From Botryosphaeria dothidea (taxonomy: Eukaryota > Ascomycota > Dothideomycetes > Botryosphaeriales > Botryosphaeriaceae): a stretch of 64,000 bases of DNA. Positions 47,001 to 57,862 of this stretch are shown here, piece by piece. How positions within the stretch are numbered: the first letter of the stretch is position 1; each line of letters starts with the position of its first letter. Position numbers and translations under genes: made by a program. The stretch is taken from the NCBI GenBank assembly GCA_011503125.2, contig WWBZ02000062.1, positions 1,240,001-1,304,000 on the forward strand, written 5' to 3'. Under the pieces are notes generated by a model. The model made no database searches. It was not told the origin of the DNA and saw nothing but the letters and a program-made list of their open reading frames with translations.

Positions 47001-49200
47001 AGCTAAGAATCCTCTTCTCTAGCTACCGTATAGTAAAGATAAGGTCTAGGATACTCTCGCTACTACCCTCTCTTCTAGTAATAGTACCTCTTAGAAGGGC
47101 TAGGTTAAGGCTAGCTATCGTAGCTATTTTAATAAGGTCGTCTATAAGAGTATAGTATATAGGGGAGGTAATACCTCCCTAGGTAGGATGGTAAAGGTTA
47201 AAGTCCCCTAGTAGGATATACTCCCCTAGTTTTCTAAGGGCTTCTAGGAGAAGCGCTAAGGTTTCTAGAGCCGTACTAGTATAGGAGGCTGGTAGGGGGT
47301 TATAGTAGTTATAGATGTGGATTATATATGTCCTAGTAATAAGGGATAGTATAATAAGATCTAGTAAATAGACTGTTGCTTACTAGGAGTCGGGGCTAAT
47401 AGCCTTACTTATAAAGAAGTAGGTTCTTACTACTCTCTTCTAGGGAAAAACTATATAGTAGGTAGGGTATCTTGCTATTATCTTAACCCTCGGGTTCCTC
47501 TAAGGTTCCTAGATAGCTAGGATATAGTAGATCTTTAGGTCCACTTCCTTAAAGAGCGGGAGTATTACCCTATTCTTACTCTTATAGACGTTATACTATA
47601 CGATAGAGAGAGAGCCTATATCTAATATTAACTTTCTTCTATCTCTAGGTCCGGCTGCGAGAGGGCTAGTAGTATAGGCTATAAGGAGGGAGTTCCCGCG
47701 GGCTCCTCTAAGGCGTGTTATAAGCTATTAAGTCTAGTAAACCTTATTTAGTTAGGAGGCGGGGGGCGGCTTAAGTCTCTTAGCCTGCCTAGTCCCCTCT
47801 TAACCGGCTCCTCCTCTCTAATCCTCTTCCTTAGTCCGACCGTTAGCTAGTTAGTTTAGGGCTATATCTTAGTTATTAGGGGTCCTTTCCGGTACCTTTC
47901 TAGTACTACTAGGCGGGCCTAGGCGGCCTTAGTATAGTAGGCTCTACGTATTAGGTAGACGTTACTCTAGGCTATATGCCTTTAGAAGTAGTTTGCGTAC
48001 TACGTGCTTTCCTTAGGGTAGTCCCTAGTATTATATACCTTACCGCACTATCTATACTTTTCCTCCTTTTTATAGTAGTTAGTAATATAACCGTAGGCCT
48101 AGTACTTAAAACACTAGGTTACTATAAAGGCTATATTATAGTACTACGCTATATAGATAGTAAAGTTAATAATAAGCCCCTTATTAATAATCTAGTTAGC
48201 GGTTTTAGGGTTTATAGTACTAAGGATAATAGCTAAGTAAGTTTTCCCCTCTAGGAGCTTCCTCTTTAGCTAGGCTAGCTTACTAATACGTAGTCCTAGG
48301 TATAGAGATAGGTTCTACTTCTAGATAGTTTAGATAGCTTAGGGGTCTATAGTATCGATTTCTTCTCGAGGGACGTTATATACTAGCACTAAGTATAGCT
48401 ACTAGTTAGACCTAACTTCTTTTCCTAGTCCTATAGTCTATTCCTAGTCCTAGAGAAGGGCTATTCTAGTTGCTTTATCCGATATAAAGATCCTAACGTC
48501 TCTACTAGGGAGCTTCTTAGCAGCAAGTACTTTCTTACACGCCTAGCTTTTTTCTACCTAGATCTTTCTAATAATTACCTTATTTAAGAGCTTAGCTATT
48601 TCTTATCTATTTGCTATCTCTAGAAAGTAAAGGGTAAGTTTAGTAGTGGCTAGGGGGGTAGGAGGCTTCGGGGCTGCTTAGGCTATAATTTATATCTAGC
48701 TGCGAGTATTAGGTATAGATATAGAGGTAGCCTAGATACGGTTAACTATCTTTTAGACCTATTAGACCTCTTTAAGAATATCCTTAAGGCCTAGCTCCTT
48801 AGTAGCTACCTCCTAGTAGATAGTAATATAATCCTAGAAGATTATCTTAGCAATATCGAGAAAATTTTTTACCTAGCTAGAGAGGACTAAAGGGAGGCTA
48901 GCGGATGTTTATAGGGCTTAGAGGAGGATATCTACTATTTTTAAGGCTCTCTTAACGTATTCTACGCTATACTAGATGCTCTACGGTTTCTTAGGGGTAT
49001 ATTAGGGCTAGGTAGAGGTAGTTACTAGGGGAGGCTGTTCGCCTCTTCCTATATCCTCTATATTAACTACTTCGCGGCTATAGTTATCTTAAGTACTATT
49101 TTAGAACTCGCGAAGCCTAGAATAGTTCCTAGGGCCCTCTCCCGGCGCCGTAGCTTAGGGTCGATTTTTTAGTATAGTTATATTTTCTTTATTATATATA
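44059..49200 (-). mobile_element. LINE L3: full-length Tad1-like non-LTR retrotransposon
   Basis: This is the reference copy of the family here, 5.14 kb on the minus strand, inserted in Copia-A. The perfect 11 bp target duplication acggtattata is at 44048-44058 and 49201-49211. ORF1 (about 49150-47460) has a CCHC region at 48070-48115 with only its first Cys codon left, reading CFKY-AYGYITNYY. The endonuclease carries LGDFNLYHPT at about 47175-47210, the EEP-fold signature. The RT reads RFVDN at about 45567-45595, so one catalytic Asp is lost. It retains more CA and TG than L1, L2 or L4 (for example catg at 44102-44105 where L1 reads tata), so it is probably the youngest LINE copy. Confidence 0.85.
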
Positions 49201-52200
49201 ACGGTATTATACTATTATAGGAGAAGGAATTACGTTAAAATAGAATCTTTACTACGCTCGTAGTAAGATAGTAGAACTAAGATAGAACCTCCGCCGGACC
49301 TCGCCGCCGTAGTCTAACGAGAGACGGATAAAGCGGGTACTACCTCTATAACCGAAACTACCGCGTTCGCGACTATAAATATTTTTCGGAAGCGCGTAGT
49401 CTTATATAGAAGAAGCGCGTAGCGCGGAGGAGCTAGCTATCTTATCTTACTATATAGCTAAAGACTCTATAAGATTAAATTAACTAACTAAAGGCCTTCT
49501 AAGCCGTCGAGAATAAGCCTATCTACGATAATAAAGCTACTAAAAGCTAAGAAATTAGTAGTAAAAAAGAGGACGTTAAGGAGATTACTATACTATTAAA
49601 ATCTATTACTAGTAAGCTTCCTAAAGATATCTAGATTATAGATTCCGCTATATCTATATATATAACTAACTAACGCTAACTTTTTAGTAAACCTCTAACC
49701 CGTATTATAAGGCGCACGATTAAAGTTAGTAGGGGAGTATTATACGCCGACTACGTCGGCTTAGTTATATTAGTAGATAGGCACGGTAATTCGATTTCTT
49801 TATCCTCTATTCTTTACGTTCTAAAACTAGGTATAAACCTTCTCTCTAGCCGATAGGTATATAAGAACGGACTAAAGGGTTCTTTTAATAATTATTCCCT
49901 CTATCTTAGAGATCGGTACGATAAGAATATTCTTATCGCTTAAGAGAATAGGGGAGTTTATCTTATAGATAAGGTTAAACCGATAAGTAAATACTTCGCG
50001 CTATCGGCTCTCGAGATAGCGTAATAATAGGTTTAACTAGCTACGCTAGCCCTAGCCTATAGTAAGATAAATCCGTAGACTAAGTTACTAATAGCTTACG
50101 AAATCTAAACTACTAAATAAGAATAAGACCCTACTCTAGAGGTAATAGTAACTAACTAAAAGATTAAGCTATTTAGGCTATAGTATAGAAGATTTAGATA
50201 CCTTAGTAAGTAAAAGCTAGTAGAGCTATATAAGATAACGACTCTCGTAGAGCTAATTCCTACTATAGCGGAGGAAGACCACGTATATAAAGTATATATC
50301 CTTACTAAAATAAAAAATAAGAAAGAGTACTACGTAAGTAATAGGAAAGCCGTAAGTCTATTACTTATTTTAATTAACGTTTACGGCCCGCTACTAGAAT
50401 CTTAGGCTAGCTACTACTACTTTCTTAAGATCGTTAATAATTATTTAAGAAAGGTATAGACTATCGCGCTTAAGAGGCGAGAGAAAGTACTACGCGTCTT
50501 AAATAAATAGCGCGTAAAGATAGAACTTTAAGAAGAAGTAAAGCTCGCTACCGTTCGTAGCGATAACGCTACTAAGCTTAAGGCCGTTCTTAATTAGTAG
50601 TACGCAACCTTTAGAATTACTTTCTAATATACTATTCCGTATTAGTTAAGTTAAAATAGTATAGTAGAGCGAGCTATCTAGACTATAGAAGCCTAAGTAA
50701 GAGTAATACTAAAAGAAGTAAAGCTCTTAATAGACTTTTAGATAGAAGTAGCCGAGACCGATACTTACCTACGGAATCGGACTATAACTAAACCTCTTAT
50801 CGACGGAAAACCTACGACTCCTAAGAAAGCGTTTATAGGTTAAAAGCTAAGTATCGACTATATACGCGTCTAGGGGTGTAAGGTCTACTTATATATTAAC
50901 CCTAAATCTCTACTAGTTAGTTTAAGGTATAATAAGTTTATAGACCGAGTAAGAGTAAGAGTCTTTATAGAGTACGTAGACGAAACTAAAAAGTAGTACC
51001 GTCTATAGGCTCCGGATCTTAGAAGAATAATCCGTAGTTATATAGTACGGTTCTCGGAAAGCGAAAAGAGAGGGGATATTAACCTAAAACTAAAGATTAA
51101 AGTAAGTAGTAATATAGTTCTCTAAAGGCGACCTATAGATCGCCTAAGAAAAATTCTATTCGCTTTAGAACTAGCTATAGAGGAGAGAGAAAGTACGCTA
51201 GAAGTAGAAGAGGAGGTAGACTTAGAGGCCGACTACGGATCTAATATTTAGAAACGAGAGAATAAGAAGACTTAATTCTATAACGCCCTAAGAATACGTT
51301 CGTAGTCGAGCGTAGCTTAGCGACTAAAGACGGATCTAGCTATAGTAGATAGTACTATATTAAATACGGATCCGTAACTAGAAGCGTAGAAGCGTCTATC
51401 TACTATCTAAGGGGAGATAAGTAGATCTAAAAAGAAGGAACGCGCTAAACGTCCGCGACTAGGAACGTTTATAGAAGTATATATTCTAAAGCGTAAAAGA
51501 TTAGAGAAGGATATAACTGCGGGGGAGCCGGTAGTAAAAGTACCTCGGAGCTTATTTACGCTTATTAGCTAAATACTAGTTAAGTATTACTAACGCCCTA
51601 AGATATAAGTATTCTACGCGCTCTTAGTAGTACTTAGTAAGATAATAAGATTAGAAATTCTAACGCCGAAAACCTACGTAGAAGTAGTAGAAGATAAGTA
51701 ATTTAGTAAGCTTTAGAGAAAAGTAATCTAGAATAAACTTACTACTCTCGCGTTAAACGGTATATAAAAAGAAGTCGTACCTCTAAAAGGAGTAAATATT
51801 ATAATAAGTAAGTAGGTTTTTAAGCTAAAACTTAATATTAACGGCTTACTTAAAAAGGCTAAAGCTCGTCTTATTATAAGAGGTTTTACTTAACGGTTTA
51901 GACTCGACTTTTAGAATATCTTTACTCCTACCGTCCGTTATAAGACCCTCCGAACGTTCCTAGCTATTATTACGCTCTTTAATATAGAGCTTTACTAGAT
52001 TAATATTAATAATACCTTTACCGAGTTACGCCTTCGCGAAGATATCTATATAGCCCTACTAGATAGAGTAAGAGTCGTACTCGAACGCGTCTTTAAGCTT
52101 CTACGCAGCCTATACGGTCTTAAGTAAGCCGTACGGGACTAGAATAGTAACTATATAAAAGTACTAAAAGATATCGGATTCCGTTAAAGTCTAGTAGATC

Positions 52201-52255
52201 TATACCTACTAGTTTACGACGAAAGAAAAATACTACTACTTATATACGTAGATAA

Positions 52256-53742
52256 ACTATAGAATACTAGAGGGAGTATATTAAATTTACGAGTACTAGG
52301 CAGCTACCTACGGGTTAGCTTTCTCGCCTAATAAGTATTACCTTATTTATTTTATAAGGAAACTAAGGAGATTTAATATAGTAGCAGGGATCCGTATCCC
52401 TAGATTTACTAGATACCTAGAGCCTATAATTAAGATTCTAGGAGTCTACGTAGATAATAAGCTTAGATAGGGACCCTATATTAGGGAAATAGGAGCTAAG
52501 GCAATTAAATAGTATATATCTCTCTCTAGACTCGCGGCGTCTACCTAGAAAGCCTTATTTACTAAAGCCCGTTATATCTATACGGCCGTAGTAAGGCTAG
52601 TCCTTACCTACGGCTATAGGGTATAGTATACCCTAGAGGGAATTCTAGGGTAGAGAAAAACAACTATCTAGCTACTAAAGAAGATCTAAAACTAGTACCT
52701 ACGTACTATCTTAGGGGCGTATAAGTTAACTAGTATATAAACCTTAGAGTATAAGATAGGGATTTCCCTACTCTTACTACACCTAGACGAACTAGTACTA
52801 GCCTAGGCTATTAGAGCTAGGGATAGCCTAGTCGCGATAGTAGTAGAGGAAACTTACTAGAGTATTAAATAGATAGCTCGGGCTACTCTAAGTACTAGAG
52901 GCGCTACTAGCCCTACTAGAAGAACCCTACTTAGAAAAAAGGCAAACTTACTTCTTAACTACTACCCCTCTACCTACTAGAGTCTTCCGGAGCGAACGAA
53001 GCTACGTATAGTATATAGAAATAAGTAGAAGGAGAGATAGATAAAGTCTACTAGCTAGGGAAGATAAGATAAGCTAGTAGCCTAAAGTATATAGTAGAAC
53101 CTAAAAATTAGATAAATCTATAGCGAACTATCTAAGCTATAGAGTATACTCGCTACCCTACTACGTATAGAGTATATTAGACTAGAGGACTTCCTCTTAA
53201 GGCGTAAGGTACTAGGGTACCCTAGTTCTGCCTATCTATACGGCTAGCATAGATAAACCCTAAAGTATATCCTCCTCTTCTACCCCTACTTCTAATAAAG
53301 TAGGGTATAGATACTCTAAAGGATAGGGACTACGGACTACTACTCCCTCCTCTTAATAAAGAAGAGGATTAAAGTAGTAATAGACTAGTTCTTACGCCTA
53401 GGGCTACTTAAGTAATTTAGCCTAGTAAGGAAACTAATATAGGAAGATAACTAGGAAGAGGAACTAGGAGGATAACTAGGACTACTAGGACTACTAGGAC
53501 CCGAATAACTACGAGGATAAGGACTAAAGAGATAGGTCTAGTAGGTAAATATAGGGCTGCTATAGCAGCCGCTACTAGTAAGAAGAAAAAATAAGAACTA
53601 GTATAGAATAGCATACCTAGAGAGAGAGGAGGGGTTTTTACTAGGCGAAAAGGTTTTCCCCCTCGTATAAAATAACTATAGATAGCTAGCTCCGCATAGA
53701 CCCGTAAGGAAGCTATATCGGAAAGAAATAAATTTATCTATC
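52256..53742 (+). mobile_element. LINE L4: 5'-truncated copy, opposite orientation to L3
   Basis: A 1.49 kb copy in plus orientation within the Copia-A reverse transcriptase. It begins in the RT 3' part and runs to the TATC-type tail. Visible residues include YGLAFSPNKYY and IKILGVYVDNKLR, typical for the C-terminal RT part of LINEs. It is flanked by the 15 bp duplication tatatacgtagataa at 52241-52255 and 53743-53757. That word is part of the Copia RT sequence encoding YVD, so both parts of the Copia frame join cleanly when L4 is left out. It forms an inverted repeat with the 3' parts of L1, L2 and L3. Confidence 0.85.
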
Positions 53743-54788
53743 TATATACGTAGATAATATCTTAGTTACCGCCTAAAGCGGTTAAATAGAAGATATTATC
53801 TAGTTTAAAAACGTAATTAGTAAGGCCTTTAAGATTAAGAATCTAGAAGAGATAAAGAAGATTCTTAGAGTCTAAGTTACTCGTAATCGTAGGTACTAAA
53901 CGCTACGCCTTAATTAGTCTTATTACTTACGAGAGATACTTTAGTTACTCGGTATAGAATAGAATAAGTTAAGGCTATCGATACTACTAATAAATAGATA
54001 CGACGCGCTCTAACCCGCCGGGCTAGAGGATAAGAGAATCGATCTAAAGAAATATTAGTATACCGTTAGAAAACTAATATATCTTATAGTTCTTATACGT
54101 CCGGATTTTATATTTCTAATAGAATAACTAAGCTAATATCTAAGCGACCCCGTAGAATACTACGGCTAAGTACTTAAAGGCCTTCTACGATATCTTAGAT
54201 TAATAGCCGATCTAGGAATTATATATAAGGATAGTAGGAGCCCTAGTCTTATTAGCTACTCGGACTTAGACTACGCTATAGATAAGATAGATAGAAAGTT
54301 AATCTCCGGATTTATCTTTCTACTAGTAAACGGACTAATTAGCTAGAGAAGCTAAAAGTAAAAATTAGTAGCGACCTCTATAGCTAAAGCCGAATATATA
54401 GTAATATCTATCTACGCTAAGAAATCCTAATAGCTCGTTAGACTATTACGAGATATAGGCGTAGAAGAGTATCTAGGGCGATTTCCTTACTAGGAGCAAC
54501 TACGCGAGAATAAGAAGTTCCGTAGTTACTATATTAATATAAAGGGAGATAACTAGGCGGTACTAAGTCTAGCGAAGAATCTATAGATATACGATAGGTT
54601 AAAGTATATTAATATTTACTATTATAATATCCGTAATCTTATATAAAGGAACCGGATTTATATCGAGTATATATATACTAAGGATATAGTAGCGGACGGG
54701 CTTACTAAGCCCTTACTAAGAGAAGGTTTTTAAAGATTTATTAGCTAACTAGGACTCGAGAAATTACGGTATAACGGCTAAGTAGAAG

Positions 54789-54991
54789 TATTAAGAAAAT
54801 AGCCGTACTAGCCGTAGTTTAGTTATCTAGTAATACTAGATAAGTAGACTAGTTAAGAGCTACTAGGCCTTCCTAGATAGGACTAGTATAGTACGTAACC
54901 TATACGTATATCTTTTAGTATAGTTATGGTAGGTAGAAGAAAAAAAAAATATCTTTTTATAAGCTATCTCTATACCGCTACTATCGTAATA
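54789..54991 (+). repeat. Copia-A 3' LTR
   Basis: This 203 bp repeat matches the 5' LTR at 42811-43018. The small number of differences includes a shorter A-run. Directly outside it is the second copy of the target duplication cttat. Confidence 0.85.
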
Positions 54992-54996
54992 CTTAT

Positions 54997-55449
54997 TTAT
55001 CTTCTCTATTTAGCTATAGCTACTATTTTTTTATATAAGTAATATTTCGATAGTAGTAGTAAACTCTTCGACGCTACGTAATATAACGGCGAGCCTCTTC
55101 TACTAGACTTTAGAGTTATCTAGTAGATTTAAGTAATTAAGAAGTTTATTTTAAATAATAAGTAAAGAGTAAAGAACTAGAATAATAGGTAGTAATTACG
55201 TAATAGGTTAGTATACGATATATAAAAGGCTCGTTATCTTTAATAGTTTTAAGTAAAGTATATATCTATCGACGGTTATATAGTATAGTAGCGAGTATTA
55301 AAATAGTCTATAGTAAGAAGTTCGATTCTTCTATCTATTAGCCGTATACGGAAGATATACGTATACGTTACGTACTACGCTAAACTCTAATTAGTCTTCG
55401 CTAATCGAATTCTTCTTAGTATTAGCTTCCCTCTAGATATAGGGCTTAA
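54997..55449. other. Unassigned AT-rich sequence right of Copia-A
   Basis: It is strongly CA/TG-depleted. A tatataaaaggctcg word at about 55220 resembles an LTR core promoter, and this stretch could include an LTR of the Copia-B element, but no second copy exists in the window to confirm it. Confidence 0.3.
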
Positions 55450-57475
55450 AAGCTAACTTACTTAGTTAGCTAAAATCTATCTAGGTATAGTAGCTCTTAG
55501 ACTATTTATTTAATACTCCTACTTAGCCGTAGAGCGTTAGCTATAAACCTAGCTATTAGATAAAGCTAGTAAAGCGGTCTCTTACTAGGGATTTAGTTAG
55601 CCCGTCCGCCACTATATCCTTACTATAAATATACTCGATCTATACTCGATTTCTTTAAATAAGGTCTCGAATATTATAATAGTATACGTCGATATACTTT
55701 AACCGTTTATATACGTAAGGGTTCTTCGCTAGGGCTAACGCGGCCTAATTATCTCTCTTTAGACTTATAGTGCTATTAAACTTCTTATTCTCGAATAGTA
55801 CTATATAATAAGGAAATAACCTAAGGTATTCGCCTACGCCTATCTCTCGAAGTAGTTATATAAGCTACTAAGATTCCTTAGTGTAGGCGAATATTATTAT
55901 ATACTCGGCTTCTATAGTAGAGGTAGCTACTAATCTTTACTTTTAGCTTCTCTAGCTAATAGAACCGTTACTAAGTAGGAAGATATATCCGAGAATAGAC
56001 TTTCTATCTATTTTATCTATAGCGTAGTCCGAGTCCGAATACCCTATAAGCCCTACGCTCCTACTATTCCTATAGACTATTCCGAGATCGGCTATTAATC
56101 TAAAGTACCGTAGTAGGCCCTTAAGTATATAGCCGTAATATTCTACTAGATTATTTAGATATTAGCTTAGCCGGCTAATTAAGAACGCGATATCTAGACG
56201 CGTAAGAACCGTAAGATATATTAGCTTTTTAATAGTATACTAATACTCTTTTAGGTCGATTCGCTTATCGTTTAGCCTAGAGGAGCGGAGAGCGTCGTAT
56301 CCGTTTAGCGGTAGCGTTGCTAGTCTTAACTTATCCTTTTCTATATAAAGAGTTTAAAGTATTTCTTATAAATAGTAGGACTAATTAAGACGTAGCGTTC
56401 TACTCTTTCTATTACGAGTAACTTTAATACTAAGGATCTTCTTTATCTTCCCTAGGTCCTTAATTTTAAAGACCTTACTAATAGCGGTTTTAAACTAGAT
56501 AATATTCTTAATCTTTAGAGTAGCGATTAGAATATTATTAACGTAGACTAGTAAGATAATTTTTCTTTCGTAATAGATGAGTAGGTAGGGGTCGGCTACG
56601 CTCTAACGGAAACTAAGATCTTTAAGCGCTCTAATATAGTTATTATTCTAATCTCGTACGGCTTATTTAAGGCCGTATAGGCTGCGTAGAAGTTTAAAGA
56701 CCCTTCCTAGTTTAACTATTACTCCCTCTAGAGGGGCTATATAGATATCTTCTTAGAGACGTAACTTAGTAAAGGTATTATTAACGTTAACCTAGTAAAG
56801 CTCTAAGTTAAGAAGCTCTACGATTACTAGGAACGTTCGAAGCGTCTCGTAACGAACGGTTAGAGTAAAGGTATCCTAGAAGTCGTATCTAAATCGTTAG
56901 GTAAATCCTCGTGTAATAAGGCGAGCTTTAGCCTTTTTAAGCGAGCCGTCGGTATTAAGTTTTAGCTTAAATACCTACTTGCTTATTACGATATTTACTT
57001 TCTTTAGCGGGATAGCTTCTTTCTAAGTTCTATTACCTATAAGAGTAGTAAGTTTATCCTCTATAGCGCGTTACTATAGAATACTAAATTATAGGTCTTC
57101 TACTACTTTCTTATAGGTCTTAGAGGTTAGGATCTCTAGTCTAATAATCGTCCGGAGTTATATAGATAGTACGTAAAATACTTACGCTTCCGGTTCCTTA
57201 TAGTACTTAAGTAGTATTTAGCTAATAAGTATAAATAGGCTCCGTAGTACCTTTAGTTTTAGCTCGTCTATAGATAAGTCCTCCGGCGATCTCTTTCGTT
57301 TAGGGATAAAGACTCCCCTAAATCTTCGTATTCTAGGGGCACTACTTAGTATAGCGTCCTAATTATCTAGTTAACGGTCTTATTCCTCTCTTTTAGTAGC
57401 CGGAGGCTACGGTTCTTACTAACTTTCGTTAGTAGTAACCGCTTTACTAGCTTCTAGCTACTAGGCTTCTTTCTC
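55450..57475 (-). mobile_element. Copia-B: fragment of a second Copia element on the minus strand
   Basis: From right to left it encodes the start of the Copia reverse transcriptase (VFKLKLNTDGSLKKAKARL at about 56980-56900), the FKLLRSLYGLK motif at about 56690, VYVNNILIA (decayed YVDD) at about 56560, and RNase H ending with YSKDIVADGLTKSLVRDR at about 55600. It is a relative of Copia-A but clearly different in sequence, in the opposite orientation. Integrase and gag are missing, cut off by the Gypsy element on the right. Frames carry many TAG/TAA stops. Confidence 0.75.
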
Positions 57476-57862
57476 TATTATAAACGTAGCTTATATAGAC
57501 CTCTTACTTATTTACCTTCGTTAATTTAAAATCTAGATCTAGACTTACCTACTTATAAATTAGAAAGCTAGTATTTTAGTTCGTTCTTTATATATATAAA
57601 GCTCGCCCCTCTACTTTGTAGTTAGTTCTTTAGTCTAGTAATAAGTATTCCTCGCGTATAACTTAGTACGCCTTAAATTAGACCTTGCTTACCTCCCTCG
57701 TCCCTCGTCCCTCGCCCCTCGTCCCTCGCCCCTCGTCTCTCGTACCTCGTACCCTCGCCCTTTAAACTATATCCTTATACTTTAGTATTATTTTACCCCT
57801 ACTACCTTTACCGGCTTCGTTACCTCGTCTCTCCGCCCCCCCTCTAAGGTTCGTTTATTATA
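57476..57862 (+). repeat. Gypsy 5' LTR with an internal minisatellite
   Basis: This 387 bp repeat matches 62896-63282 closely. A cluster of ccctcgt-type units (7-10 bp) lies at about 57705-57765. The word tatatatataaagctcg (about 57590) is the likely TATA element. Ends read tattata...attata. Confidence 0.83.

Larger units (their letters stand above)
42811..54991 (+). mobile_element. Copia-A: Ty1/Copia LTR retrotransposon with two nested LINEs
   Basis: A complete but heavily mutated Copia element in plus orientation. It spans 12.2 kb, of which about 6.6 kb are LINE L3 and L4. The two LTRs are near identical, and a 5 bp target duplication cttat lies at 42806-42810 and 54992-54996. Coding order is gag (UBN2-like segment at about 43490-44047), gag-pre-integrase at about 50170, integrase after it, the RVT_2 reverse transcriptase at about 51770-52255, and RNase H at about 54250-54730 with a C-terminal IVADGLTKPL motif. 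Frames are full of TAG/TAA at expected Gln and Trp codons. It has no intact protein. Confidence 0.85.

Noticed and set aside
57705..57765. Short repeats of ccctcgt-type units as a possible CRISPR or telomere-like array
   Set aside because: Units are 7-10 bp without spacers, lie in both Gypsy LTRs, and the genome is eukaryotic. It is an LTR minisatellite.
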